64,000 nt of DNA. It comes from JAOUEA01 sp039933515 (lineage in GTDB: Bacteria; Actinomycetota; UBA4738; HRBIN12). Shown piece by piece: positions 34,522 through 43,342 of the stretch. The notes beneath the pieces were generated by a model that saw only the letters and a list, made by a program, of their open reading frames with translations, had not been told where the DNA came from and searched no databases. The translations under genes were made by a program, and so were the position numbers. The stretch spans positions 23,953 to 87,952 of the forward strand of contig JBDTNY010000129.1 in the NCBI GenBank assembly GCA_039933515.1, read 5' to 3'. Every line of letters begins with the position of its first letter. Within the stretch, counting starts at the first letter, position 1.

Positions 34522-35501
34522 CACTCCCGATCCGGCCTCGGCGCCTTCGTCGCACGCCCGCCTTGCGCGCGATGATGAAAGAGACCACCGTCGAGCCGCG
34601 GCAACTGATCGCGCCGTTGTTCGTGAAGGATGGGATCGCCGATCCCATACCGATCGCCTCGATGCCCGGCCAGCTCCAGCACACGCTCGGATCCCTGCGC
34701 AAGGAGGCGGTCGAGATCGCCGAGCGCGGCGTGCGCGCCTTCATGCTGTTCGGGGTGCCGGCGCACAAGGACGCAGAGGGTGCCGAGGCCTGGAACCCCG
34801 AGGGGATCGGGCAACGCGCGATCGCCACGCTCCGCGCGGAGTTCGGTGAAGACGCGGTCGTGATCGCCGATCTCTGCCTCGACGAGTACACGGACCACGG
34901 CCATTGCGGCGTGCTGAACGAGCGCGGCGAGGTCGAAAACGATCCGACGGTCGAGCGGTACGCGCGTATCGCGCTCGCCCAGGCTCAGGCCGGTGCGCAT
35001 ATGGTCGGACCCAGCGGCATGATGGACGGCCAGGTGGGCGCGATCCGCGGAGCGCTCGACGGCGCCGGGCATACCGACGTGGCGATCATGGCCTACGCCG
35101 CGAAGTTCGCCTCCGCCCTGTACGGACCGTTCCGCGAGGCCGCCGAGGGGGCGCCGGCGTTCGGCGACCGGCAGGGGTACCAGCAGGACGTCGCGAACGC
35201 GGACGAGGCCCTGCGCGAGATCCGCGCCGATATCGAGCAGGGCGCCGATATCGTCATGGTGAAGCCCGCGCTCCCCTACCTCGACATCGTGCGCCGCGCG
35301 AAAGACGAGACGCGCTTCCCGATGGCCGCGTATCACGTGAGCGGCGAGTATTCGATGATCAAAGCCGCCGCGGCCAACGGCTGGATCGACGAGCGACGCG
35401 TCGTGCTCGAGGTGCTGACCTCGATCCGGCGGGCGGGCGCCGACCTCGTGCTCACCTACCACGCGAAGGACGCCGCGAGGTGGCTGGGAGAGGCGGACTG
35501 A
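34518..35501 (+). CDS. hemB: delta-aminolevulinic acid dehydratase (porphobilinogen synthase)
   Basis: Condenses two 5-aminolevulinates to porphobilinogen. In 327 residues the Schiff-base lysines are in MAYAAKFASALYGPFR and MVKPALPYLDIV, and the metal loop is DLCLDEYTDHGHCG. That loop keeps only two of the usual cysteines with Asp in between, suggesting a mixed or Mg-type metal site. SGMMDGQVGAIR and YHVSGEYSMIKAAA are further family marks. ATG 34518 overlaps the hemD stop; TACGCT stands 6 nt upstream, so an internal leaderless transcript could add to the operon message. Confidence 0.96.
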   Translation: MTLPIRPRRLRRTPALRAMMKETTVEPRQLIAPLFVKDGIADPIPIASMPGQLQHTLGSLRKEAVEIAERGVRAFMLFGVPAHKDAEGAEAWNPEGIGQRAIATLRAEFGEDAVVIADLCLDEYTDHGHCGVLNERGEVENDPTVERYARIALAQAQAGAHMVGPSGMMDGQVGAIRGALDGAGHTDVAIMAYAAKFASALYGPFREAAEGAPAFGDRQGYQQDVANADEALREIRADIEQGADIVMVKPALPYLDIVRRAKDETRFPMAAYHVSGEYSMIKAAAANGWIDERRVVLEVLTSIRRAGADLVLTYHAKDAARWLGEAD

Positions 35502-35538
35502 TGCCGCAGTGCCCGACGCACGCCGTCACCACACAGGC

Positions 35539-36822
35539 ATGACCCGGTCCGACGATCTCTTCACGCGTGCGACCGAGGTGATCCCGGGCGGGGTGGATTC
35601 CCCGGTTCGTGCGTTCGGCGGTGTCGGTGGCACGCCACGGTTCGCGGCCCGAGGCGAGGGCCCATGGATCGTCGACGCCGATGGGAACCGTTACGTGGAC
35701 TTGGTGCAGTCGTGGGGCGCGCTGCTCTTCGGCCATGCGCACCCGGCGATCGTCGAGTCGGCGCGCCGGGCGGCGTCCAACGGCACGACGTTCGGCGCGC
35801 CCACCGAGGGCGAGGTCGAGCTCGCCGAACGCATCGTCGATGCCGTGCCCTCGATCGACCAGGTGCGCCTTGTCTCGAGCGGCACCGAGGCCGCGATGAG
35901 CGCGATCCGGCTCGCACGGGGCGCCACCGGCCGCGATCTGCTCCTCAAGTTCGAGGGCTGCTACCACGGTCACTCCGACTCGCTGCTCGCGAAGGGCGGC
36001 GGGAGCGGGCTCGCGACGCTCGGCATCCCGTCGTCGCCGGGGGTGACCGAGGGCGCCGCGAAGGACACGATCACCGCGCCGTTCAACGATCTCGAGGCGG
36101 TACGGGCCGTGTTCTCCGAGCGCGGGCGCGACATCGCTGTGGTGGCCGTGGAGCCCGTGGCCGCGAATATGGGCGTCGTGCCGCCGGCACCCGGGTTCCT
36201 CGAGGGGCTCCGCGCGGTCTGCGACGCGCACGGCGCGCTGCTCTTGTTCGACGAGGTGATCACCGGGTTCCGTATCGCGTACGGCGGCGCACAGACCCAT
36301 TACGGCGTGACGCCCGACCTCACCGCCCTCGGCAAGGTGATGGGTGGCGGGTTCCCGTGCGCGGCGTTCGGAGGGCGGCGCGACGTGATGGCCCAGCTCG
36401 CGCCGAGCGGGCCGGTGTACCAGGCTGGGACGCTGAGCGGGAACCCGGTCGCGGTCGCCGCCGGGATCGCGGCGCTCGACCTGGCGCGAACGTTGGATCC
36501 GTACCCGCACCTGGAGTCCGCCGCCGACGCCTTGATCGGGGGTCTGGCCGACGGATTCGCGGACGCAGGGATCCCGGTGACGATCAACCGAGCGGGGTCG
36601 CTCTTCAGCGTGTTCTTCACCGGCGAAGCCGGCGAGGCGATCGCCGACTTCGCCGGGGCCACCGCCGCGGACCACGGGCGGTTCGCCCGCTTCTTCCACC
36701 ACATGCTCGCCGGCGGGGTCTGGCTGCCACCCAGCGGGTATGAATTGTGGACGCTGTCCGCGACGCTCGGCCCCGACGAAATCGGACGGGTGATCGAGAC
36801 CGCCGCGTCGTTCCGCGCCTGA
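35539..36822 (+). CDS. hemL: glutamate-1-semialdehyde 2,1-aminomutase
   Basis: PLP enzyme converting glutamate-1-semialdehyde to 5-aminolevulinate. The 427 residues include TEVIPGGVDSPVRAF at the start, FEGCYHGHSDSLL, the aspartate of LLLFDEVITGFR and the PLP lysine at 266 in LGKVMGGGFPCAAFGG. SSGTEAAMSAIRLARGATG binds the cofactor phosphate. I chose ATG 35539 (MTRSDDLFTRA), which matches the usual family N-terminus; an in-frame ATG at 35509 would add ten unlikely residues. It lies 37 bp after hemB and closes the operon. Confidence 0.97.
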   Translation: MTRSDDLFTRATEVIPGGVDSPVRAFGGVGGTPRFAARGEGPWIVDADGNRYVDLVQSWGALLFGHAHPAIVESARRAASNGTTFGAPTEGEVELAERIVDAVPSIDQVRLVSSGTEAAMSAIRLARGATGRDLLLKFEGCYHGHSDSLLAKGGGSGLATLGIPSSPGVTEGAAKDTITAPFNDLEAVRAVFSERGRDIAVVAVEPVAANMGVVPPAPGFLEGLRAVCDAHGALLLFDEVITGFRIAYGGAQTHYGVTPDLTALGKVMGGGFPCAAFGGRRDVMAQLAPSGPVYQAGTLSGNPVAVAAGIAALDLARTLDPYPHLESAADALIGGLADGFADAGIPVTINRAGSLFSVFFTGEAGEAIADFAGATAADHGRFARFFHHMLAGGVWLPPSGYELWTLSATLGPDEIGRVIETAASFRA

Positions 36823-36830
36823 CCGCGCGG

Positions 36831-37289
36831 CTACGCGGCGTACGCGACGTCGAGCGGGCGCGACTCGGGATCGCGCACGTCGATGTCCTCGACCTCCATC
36901 GCGAGGCAGAAGGTGCCGGTGACGCGATCGATCACGTCATGCGTCGGCGCCACCTCGCATCGCACGGTTCCGCGCTCCCCACGGAGCGTGAACCCCATGG
37001 TCTCCCCATTCAGCGCGGCCACGTGGGCCTCCAGGATCTCCAGGTTGGGACCTTCCATCCCGAACAGTTCGAGCAAGCCCCGGCCTTCGCACTTGGAGAA
37101 CGGGACTCCGATGATCTGGGTCGCCGCTCCGGTCACGGTGCGCAGTCGCAAGGCGGTGTCGGTGGTCCAGAAGAACACCGGCCTCCCTGCGGCTACCGCC
37201 GCGATCGTCTCGGCGCCCTGGAACCGCTTCCGAGGTGGAGGCGGGGTCGGCACCGTATCTGTGATGCCGAAGAGTTCCCACTGCCGCAT
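36831..37289 (-). CDS. stand-alone PAS-domain protein
   Basis: A 152-residue protein made almost wholly of one PAS fold. The core strand/helix order is VFFWTTDTALRLRTVTG, a helix ending in LLELFGMEGPN, a long helix LEILEAHVAALNGET, and the antiparallel strands GFTLRGERGTVRCEVAPTHD and GTFCLAMEVED. No output domain is attached, so it is probably a partner or ligand-sensing adaptor. I chose ATG 37289 because AGGAGG precedes it at about 10 nt. Convergent with hemL, 8 bp away. A heme-binding PAS is possible given the neighbour but not shown. Confidence 0.8.
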   Translation of the reverse strand: MRQWELFGITDTVPTPPPPRKRFQGAETIAAVAAGRPVFFWTTDTALRLRTVTGAATQIIGVPFSKCEGRGLLELFGMEGPNLEILEAHVAALNGETMGFTLRGERGTVRCEVAPTHDVIDRVTGTFCLAMEVEDIDVRDPESRPLDVAYAA

Positions 37290-37443
37290 CGATCTCACCC
37301 CTCCTGAGGTTCGTCGGTCACTACCTGATTTCGGGTAATGGAGGGGTTCCAGCGCATAGGGCGATGGGACCATTTCACAGGTCGGTCACGAGCCGACGCC
37401 GGCGTCGGCACGCGGCCTAGGGCCGGGGCGGGCGGCCGGGCAC

Positions 37444-37449
37444 TAGGCT
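37444..37449 (+). promoter_or_regulatory. -10 element of the phosphotransferase gene at 37458
   Basis: TAGGCT ends 8 nt before ATG 37458; leaderless arrangement. Confidence 0.6.
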
Positions 37450-37457
37450 CGGTCACC

Positions 37458-38369
37458 ATGAGTAGCCCGCTCGACGACTTCAAAGCGTCCACCCGCGCCC
37501 GGATCGGACCCGACGCCGAGCCCTGGGTACGCCGCGTGCCGCGCTTCCTCCGGGAGCTCAAGGCCCGCTGGTCGCTCCAACTCGGCGAGGTGTTCACGGG
37601 CAGCTCGAACGGCTACGTCGTGACGGCCGATCGCGCCGGCAGCGAACCGGTGGTGGTGAAGCTCGGGTATCCCGACGGGTGGTTCGCGGACCAGACTCGA
37701 GCGATCGGCGAGGCGGGCGGCGACGGGATGGTGCGGCTACTCGACGACGACCCGGGTGGTGCCCAGCTACTGGAGCGGGCGATGCCGGGGGCCTCGCTGC
37801 TCGACATCCGCGACGAGCCCGAGGCGAACGAGATCGCCGCCGGCGTGATGCGACGGCTCTGGCGCCCCGCCCCCGCCGGGTTCGTGACGGTCGCCGAGGA
37901 GGCGACCCGCTGGGCCGGGTCGATGCCGCTACGCCACGTCGAACAGATGGCACCGTTCGAACGACCGTTGCTCGACCTGGCCGTCGAGACGCTTCGGGAC
38001 CTGGTCGCCACCCAGCGGGAGCCGGTGCTGCTGCACGGCGACCTCCACGACGGGAACATCCTGGCGGCCGACCGCGAGGCCTGGCTCGCGATCGGTCCCA
38101 AACCGCTCGTCGGCGAGCGGGAGTTCGACATCGCCGCGCTCATGCGGGCCCGGCGCGAAGACGTGCTCGCCGACCCCGATCCCCACGATCGACTCCAGCG
38201 CCGCTTCGACCAGCTGTGTGACCTGTTCGGCTGCGACCGGCAACGCCTGCGGGATTGGTCGTTCGCGATCCTCGTGGACTACGCGCTCTGGGACTTCGAG
38301 GCGAACGCCCGCACGGCCGGGAGCGACGGGATCCAGCTGGCCCGCCTCGTGCGGAGCCTCGAGGTCTAA
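37458..38369 (+). CDS. aminoglycoside/hydroxyurea-type phosphotransferase
   Basis: A 303-residue kinase-fold protein closest in pattern to the APH(6)/StrB and hydroxyurea-kinase group. VVVKLGYPDG carries the ATP-binding lysine. LLHGDLHDGNIL is the catalytic loop with Asp and Asn, and LAIGPKPLVGEREFDIAAL holds the second metal region. The pattern AIGEAGGDGMVRLLD is also characteristic of the group. Whether it confers resistance is unknown; many chromosomal members act on endogenous metabolites. Expressed alone from a leaderless promoter. Confidence 0.9.
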   Translation: MSSPLDDFKASTRARIGPDAEPWVRRVPRFLRELKARWSLQLGEVFTGSSNGYVVTADRAGSEPVVVKLGYPDGWFADQTRAIGEAGGDGMVRLLDDDPGGAQLLERAMPGASLLDIRDEPEANEIAAGVMRRLWRPAPAGFVTVAEEATRWAGSMPLRHVEQMAPFERPLLDLAVETLRDLVATQREPVLLHGDLHDGNILAADREAWLAIGPKPLVGEREFDIAALMRARREDVLADPDPHDRLQRRFDQLCDLFGCDRQRLRDWSFAILVDYALWDFEANARTAGSDGIQLARLVRSLEV

Positions 38370-38418
38370 GGTTTCCACCGCTCCCCCCGCTACGTAGTCA
38401 CAAGTAGTCCGTGGGAGC

Positions 38419-38424
38419 TACATT
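38419..38424 (+). promoter_or_regulatory. -10 element of the secreted-protein gene
   Basis: TACATT ends 6 nt before ATG 38431; leaderless arrangement. Confidence 0.5.
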
Positions 38425-38430
38425 CGAAGG

Positions 38431-39759
38431 ATGCACATCCTCCGGCGTTGGTTCGCCGTCTCCGCCGCCGGCCTCGTCGCGGCGCTCTCGCTCGTTCCGA
38501 CCGGGGCGAGCGCCGGCACGCTCCCGTGCCCGGCGCTGGGACCACTTCAGCAGACCGGCACGCTCGGACAGGCCGCGGGCGAACCGACGAACGCCACGAT
38601 CGGGATCTCGGGGCTCGCGGTGTCCCGCTTCGACTCCGAGACAACGGGCGAGCAGATCGCGTGGGCGGTCGGTGACCGTTCCGCGAACGAGCTGGCTGGC
38701 ACCGACGAGGTGTTCCTGTTCGGCCTCGACGCCCGTGATGGAAGTCTGGCGATCCGCTACCCGCTCGACCCGGCCGGCTTCCAGGACGACCCCGTGGAGC
38801 CGACGGCGGACACGATCACGAAGCTCGGACAGACCATGAATCCGATCCCGGACTTCGAAGACCTCTCGATCGAGGACGCCTCGCGCGGTCCTGGTCAGAT
38901 CTGGCTGTTCGACACGGGCGACAACGGGGGGTCCAGGAGCACGCTGAACGCTTACGTCGTCGGCGAACCCGATCTGTCCGGCGAGCCGCCGGTCACCGCG
39001 CGCGTTGGCGCGGGCATGTCGGCCACGACCGTGGCGCTCGGGAAACGGCCTTCGCCTTCGCCTTCGCCTTCGCCTTCGCCTTCGCCTTCGCCTTCGCCTT
39101 CGCCGAGCACGGTGCCCGGGCCTTCGTTCCTGACGTCGCATCCGGCCCTCGACGGCGCGCTCACCGGGCAGGTCCTTCCCGTCGTGCGCTACCCGATCCG
39201 CCTCATGAAGGGCGGAGTGCCGGTCACGCCCAACGTTGAGGCGGCGTTCGTCGACACGGGGAACGCCGGCACGGGATCCGCCCCCGTCTACCTGATCGCG
39301 AAGTCGCCCGTCGACGCCGACGGCGACGGCGTGCGAACCGACTTCAGGATCTTCCGATTCACGACCAGGAACACGGCCGCATCCGGACTCACGAACGACG
39401 CGCTCTATGTCGGCACGATCTCGTTCGCCCAAGCAGACCTGAAGGTCACGGCGGCATCGATCCTGGATGACGGCTCGGCGCTCGTGGTGCGCGCGGTGAA
39501 CGGTGGGAGCCTGCGGCCCGACCTGGACGTGGTGGGTCTGTGGTGGCGCGCCGCGGGCACGACCATCGAGAGCGAGATCGTCCTGCGGCCGACCCCCGAC
39601 TGTCGCTGGTCGTTGAACTCGGCACCCGATTCGAGCTCGGAGGAGACGATCGCCTTCGACCTCACCGATGCGACAGGCGCGGGCTTCGAGGGGTTCGTTT
39701 GGACCCACGACATCCGCGGTGTTGCGGCGCCGTACTTCACCGCCCCCCGGACGGGTTGA
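38431..39759 (+). CDS. secreted protein with a Pro-Ser repeat linker, unknown function
   Basis: A 442-residue exported protein. A signal peptide (MHILRRWFAVSAAGLVAAL, cleavage after ASA near residue 29) is followed by a beta-strand-rich part. This contains DFEDLSIEDA and IWLFDTGDNGG, which are reminiscent of secreted phytase/propeller-like extracellular proteins. A strictly alternating Pro-Ser stretch occupies about residues 207-226, and a second strand-rich part (VYLIAKSPVDADGDGVRTDF, VGTISFAQADL) follows. Two Cys near the N-terminus and one near residue 391 could pair. The linker separates two extracytoplasmic domains. I do not assign a function. Confidence 0.82.
   Translation: MHILRRWFAVSAAGLVAALSLVPTGASAGTLPCPALGPLQQTGTLGQAAGEPTNATIGISGLAVSRFDSETTGEQIAWAVGDRSANELAGTDEVFLFGLDARDGSLAIRYPLDPAGFQDDPVEPTADTITKLGQTMNPIPDFEDLSIEDASRGPGQIWLFDTGDNGGSRSTLNAYVVGEPDLSGEPPVTARVGAGMSATTVALGKRPSPSPSPSPSPSPSPSPSPSTVPGPSFLTSHPALDGALTGQVLPVVRYPIRLMKGGVPVTPNVEAAFVDTGNAGTGSAPVYLIAKSPVDADGDGVRTDFRIFRFTTRNTAASGLTNDALYVGTISFAQADLKVTAASILDDGSALVVRAVNGGSLRPDLDVVGLWWRAAGTTIESEIVLRPTPDCRWSLNSAPDSSSEETIAFDLTDATGAGFEGFVWTHDIRGVAAPYFTAPRTG
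39049..39102 (+). repeat. nine perfect CCTTCG hexanucleotide repeats
   Basis: Nine exact head-to-tail copies of CCTTCG encode Pro-Ser and are followed by CCGAGC, a synonymous tenth unit. The unit is a multiple of three, so slippage would change linker length without shifting the frame. The identical codon choice in all nine copies suggests recent expansion by slippage. Confidence 0.95.
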
Positions 39760-39761
39760 CG

Positions 39762-41519
39762 CTAGGCACGCGGCGCCGAGATCGTCCGCGGCACGAGCGA
39801 CACGGTGGCGAACGCTCCGGTTTCGGGATCGAGCACGAGCCGCAGATCGACGGTCCCGCGGTCGCCTCTGAGCTCCACCGTGACGTCGATGACGCCGTCG
39901 CCTCGGATCGCCGGGCCGGCCTCGAGGGGCCCGAACAACGCCGAGGCAGCGCGGAGCGAACGGTCGACCGCCTCCCGATCGAACTCGCCGGCGAGCGGAA
40001 GCTCGTCGGGCCACTCCGGGGCGGGAAGGCCCGAGAGCACCGCCACCCTGCGGATCGCCTCGGCCATGGCCGGGGACGGGTCCATCACCGACCGAAGCGC
40101 GAACGACTGCACACGAGGAGGGCGTTCCCCCGTCATCAAGATCTCGACCCGCACCCGCCCCCCGCGAGCTCCGCGCAGCCACCACACTTGATGCGCCGGC
40201 GAGTCTGACTCCTCCGGCAGGTCCGGGTCGGGAGAGAGCGCGCCGTGGCGTTCCCGGATCCGCTCGATCTCGGTGCGCCGCCGATCGAGAGGGTCGTCGA
40301 GGTGCACGTTGGACGCGAACACCTCGGTGGCCAGGTCGAGATCCCACGAGCGCAACAGACCCTCCATCTGAGCCCGCGCGGTGCGCGTGGCCTCCCAGGG
40401 GATCACGGAGCGGATCGGAGCGGACTCCCGTGTGACCAGCGCGGTGAGCGCCTCCGCGGCATACGTCGACATCGGGGCGTAGGTCCGGTTCCCGAGCGCG
40501 ACGACCCCCACGCCCGAACCGGGGTGCCACCGCATGTGCGACCCGAACCCCGGGTACCCGCCGCTATGACCTACGAGGTGCCCGAGTCGGAGATCGTGCG
40601 ACACGAAGAGGCCGAGGCCGTAGCCGCCACTGATCAGCTCGGGCCTCGAGTCCGTCGACGTACGGCGGAGCTCAGGCTCGAACGACCGATGGACCTGCTG
40701 CATCTCCCGACGAGAGGCCCGGGACAGCGGGTGGGACCCTTCGGCCTGATCACGGGGCGGGAACGCGTCGGCGAACCCCACCACCCATGTCGCGAGATCG
40801 CGCACCGAGCTGAAGATGCCGCCCATCGAGGCGAGGGCCCCGTACCCGTCGAACGGCTCCTCGACGAAGGAGTCGTCGCGCCGGACGTACCCGACCGCGA
40901 CCCGGTCCGGCGGCACCTGCCCGGCGGTGTAGACGGTGGCGCCCATCCCGAGAGGATCGAGCAGTCGGGCTCGCACGAGGTCCCGATACTCGGTGCCGCC
41001 GACGTTCGTGAGTACGCGCCCGAGCATCCCGTAGCCCAGGTTGGAGTACTCGAAGATGGTGCCCGGCGCCCAGGCGGCCTCGAAGCCGCCGGAGAGCAAC
41101 CCGGCGAAGCGCTCGAGATCCATGCCCTGCAGGCGGTCTCCCCAAGGGTCGTCCGTGGGCAGACCGCCCGCCATCGTCAGCAGATGCTGCACCGTGACGG
41201 GGGGCGAGTCGGCGGTGGGACCGCGCAGTGTCGCAAGCTCGGGCACGTAGGTCGCCACGGGCTCGTCGAACCGTAATACGCCCTCGTCGCGCAACAGGAC
41301 GGCGACCGACGCCGTGAAGCTTTTCGTCATCGACGCGATGCGGAACACACTGTCGGCATCAGGCACACGCTCCTCGCCGTCGCGGAGCGTCCCGAGCCCG
41401 CGCGCATGCACGAGGTCGCCCCCGATCACGACGCCGTACGACATGCCCGGGATCGTGCCCATGGCCGCGGCTCGGTCGAAGATCGCGTCGACCTCACGGA
41501 GTGCGTCGTCGATGCCCAT
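39762..41519 (-). CDS. serine beta-lactamase-like hydrolase (CubicO/class C type)
   Basis: A 585-residue serine hydrolase of the beta-lactamase/esterase/PBP superfamily. Motifs are Ser63-x-x-Lys66 (ASMTKSF), a Tyr-Ser-Asn in FEYSNLGYG and the KTG-equivalent HSGG in VGHSGGYPG. Residues 1-350 are the catalytic domain. The remaining 230 residues form a C-terminal region (WWLRGARGGRVRVEILM and later) of a kind often seen in large CubicO proteins. No signal peptide is visible, so it appears cytosolic. GATAGT lies 8 nt before the ATG. Substrate not known; peptidase or esterase activity is more likely than lactam hydrolysis. Confidence 0.88.
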   Translation of the reverse strand: MGIDDALREVDAIFDRAAAMGTIPGMSYGVVIGGDLVHARGLGTLRDGEERVPDADSVFRIASMTKSFTASVAVLLRDEGVLRFDEPVATYVPELATLRGPTADSPPVTVQHLLTMAGGLPTDDPWGDRLQGMDLERFAGLLSGGFEAAWAPGTIFEYSNLGYGMLGRVLTNVGGTEYRDLVRARLLDPLGMGATVYTAGQVPPDRVAVGYVRRDDSFVEEPFDGYGALASMGGIFSSVRDLATWVVGFADAFPPRDQAEGSHPLSRASRREMQQVHRSFEPELRRTSTDSRPELISGGYGLGLFVSHDLRLGHLVGHSGGYPGFGSHMRWHPGSGVGVVALGNRTYAPMSTYAAEALTALVTRESAPIRSVIPWEATRTARAQMEGLLRSWDLDLATEVFASNVHLDDPLDRRRTEIERIRERHGALSPDPDLPEESDSPAHQVWWLRGARGGRVRVEILMTGERPPRVQSFALRSVMDPSPAMAEAIRRVAVLSGLPAPEWPDELPLAGEFDREAVDRSLRAASALFGPLEAGPAIRGDGVIDVTVELRGDRGTVDLRLVLDPETGAFATVSLVPRTISAPRA

Positions 41520-41559
41520 GGCCGAGGACTATCCCACGCCGGGATCGGCCCGGCGCGCG

Positions 41560-43194
41560 CTAGGCCTTCAGCTTCTTCAAGGCCTTGTCCGCCAGGATCT
41601 CGCGCACGCAGTGGTGGCCGGGCATCCCCGTGACACCGCCGCCCGCGTGGGTCGCGCTGCTCGCCTGGTACAGCCCGACGATCGGGGTGCGGTAGTCGGC
41701 GTACCCCGGCGCCGGCCGCATGTGGAAGAGCTGATCGACCGAGAGTTCCCCGTGGAAGATGTTCCCGCCGATCAGGCCCCACTCGTCCTGCATCTGTTTA
41801 GGTCCGATCACCTGCCGGTACATGATCGAGCGCTTGAAGTTCGGGGCGACATCGTTCACGCGCTCGATCAGACGATCGGCGTAGGCATCGAGGTCGGCCT
41901 CGTGCCCGTCCTCATCGGCCCACTCGTGGGGCACCCATTGGGTGAACATCGATACCACGTGCACGCCCTCGGGCGCGAGCGTCTTGTCCGCCACCGTGGG
42001 GATCGCCGTGTCGCTGAACGGCAGCGTCGCCGCCTCGCCGAACCGCGCCTGTTGGAAGGCGCGCTCCAGGTAGTCGACGTCGTCGAGGATCTGGATCGCC
42101 CCGCCATGGATCGACGGGTCGAACCCTGGGTCGGCCGTGAAGTTCGGGAGCTCGCTCACAGCGAGGTTGATCTTCACGGTGCCACTCCGGGTCTTCCAGT
42201 GCTCGATATCGTGGACGAACTCGACCGGAAGCTCAGAGGCCGAGAGATGCTGCAGGAAGGTGATCTTCGGGTGAACCGCGGTGACCACCACCGGTGCCGA
42301 CAGCTCTTCTCCGTTGTCCAGCACGACGCCTCGGGCGCGTCCGTTCGACGTCGTGATCCTGCCCACCCGCGCATTCGTGCGGATCTCGGCGCCGAAGAAC
42401 CGCGCCGACTCCTCGCACGCTCGGCCGACCGCACCCATGCCACCTTCGGGATAGCCCCAGCTCGCGATCTGGCCGTCGCCGATGTCGCCGACGGAGTGGT
42501 GCATCAGCACGTACGCGGTGCCCGGGGCGTCAGGACCGGCCCACGTGCCGATGATCCCGTTCACCGCCATGAACCCCTTGAGCACCGGCGACTCGAACCA
42601 ACGGTCGAGCAGGTCGGTGGCGCTCATCGTGAACAGCCGGGTGATGTCGGCGACGCGACGCTCGTCGATCTCCTTGCGTAGGTGCCATCCGAGCTGCGCA
42701 ACATCCTTGAGGTCCCGCGCCTTCTTCGAGCCCAGGTGCGACGGTGTCTGCATCAGCAGTGGCCCCAGGATGTTCGCGATGCCGCCGATCCACTCCTCGA
42801 ACTCGAAGTACGCATCGGCGTCCTTCTTCGAGAACTGCGCCACCGACGCGCGGGTCTTCTCCGGGTCTTCGTGCTGCACGATCGACCGGCCACTGGGGTG
42901 CGGGAGGTACCCCATGCCCTGGGGGTGCACCTTGTAGCCGAACCGCTCGAGCTGCAGGTCGCGTTGGATCGTCGGCGGCATCAGGCTCATCACGTAGCTC
43001 AGTGTGGTGACGCGGATGTCGGGCGCCTCGGGCCAGGGAGCCATCGTGTCGGCTGCACCGCCCGTCTTGTGCCGCGCCTCGAGCACGACTGTGCGGGCGC
43101 CGTGCTTGGCCAGGTACGCGGCAGCGACGAGACCGTTGTGGCCCCCGCCCACCACGATCGCGTCGTACCGGTTGGTGTCGCGCTGCGTGACCAT
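41560..43194 (-). CDS. phytoene-desaturase-like FAD oxidoreductase (PYROXD2 type)
   Basis: A 544-residue flavoprotein of the carotenoid-desaturase/amine-oxidase superfamily. The N-terminal FAD fold is AIVVGGGHNGLVAAAYLAKHG with VLEARHKTGGAADT. The C-terminal flavin segment is VGLYQASSATHAGGGVTGMPGHH. NGIIGTWAGPDAPGTAYVLMHHS and WGYPEGGMGAVG match the PYROXD2-like subgroup rather than true carotenoid enzymes. No crtB or other carotenoid gene is nearby. GGAGA precedes ATG 43194 by 8 nt, making this one of the few genes here with a normal ribosome binding site. Substrate unknown. Confidence 0.9.
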   Translation of the reverse strand: MVTQRDTNRYDAIVVGGGHNGLVAAAYLAKHGARTVVLEARHKTGGAADTMAPWPEAPDIRVTTLSYVMSLMPPTIQRDLQLERFGYKVHPQGMGYLPHPSGRSIVQHEDPEKTRASVAQFSKKDADAYFEFEEWIGGIANILGPLLMQTPSHLGSKKARDLKDVAQLGWHLRKEIDERRVADITRLFTMSATDLLDRWFESPVLKGFMAVNGIIGTWAGPDAPGTAYVLMHHSVGDIGDGQIASWGYPEGGMGAVGRACEESARFFGAEIRTNARVGRITTSNGRARGVVLDNGEELSAPVVVTAVHPKITFLQHLSASELPVEFVHDIEHWKTRSGTVKINLAVSELPNFTADPGFDPSIHGGAIQILDDVDYLERAFQQARFGEAATLPFSDTAIPTVADKTLAPEGVHVVSMFTQWVPHEWADEDGHEADLDAYADRLIERVNDVAPNFKRSIMYRQVIGPKQMQDEWGLIGGNIFHGELSVDQLFHMRPAPGYADYRTPIVGLYQASSATHAGGGVTGMPGHHCVREILADKALKKLKA

Positions 43195-43342
43195 CGTTTG
43201 AATCTCCGTTCAATGTCAGGGTGGCCGAGGGTACACCCCCTCAGCCCGCAACCGGAAATCGAGCGAAGCCCCCCCCACGAAAGCTGCAACGTTCGGGCGG
43301 GTTCGCGAGACCATGAGAGGTCACCGACCAGGAAGGGAAGAG

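Noticed and set aside
33783..35462. A 559-codon open frame on the minus strand across hemD and hemB
   Set aside because: hemD and hemB are unmistakable on the other strand; no motif is present in the antisense frame.
39049..39102. Phase-variation switch at the CCTTCG repeat
   Set aside because: The unit is six bases, so gain or loss of units never shifts the frame; only linker length would vary.
38398..40530. A 710-codon open frame on the minus strand
   Set aside because: It runs antisense through the secreted-protein gene and the end of the serine-hydrolase gene. Its translation is Arg/Gly-rich nonsense with a poly-Arg/Gly tract opposite the CCTTCG repeat. Typical of GC-rich antisense frames.
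43195..43342. Riboswitch or attenuator between the desaturase-like gene and msrA
   Set aside because: The 148-bp gap has C-runs and short repeats but no recognisable aptamer or hairpin-plus-T-run.
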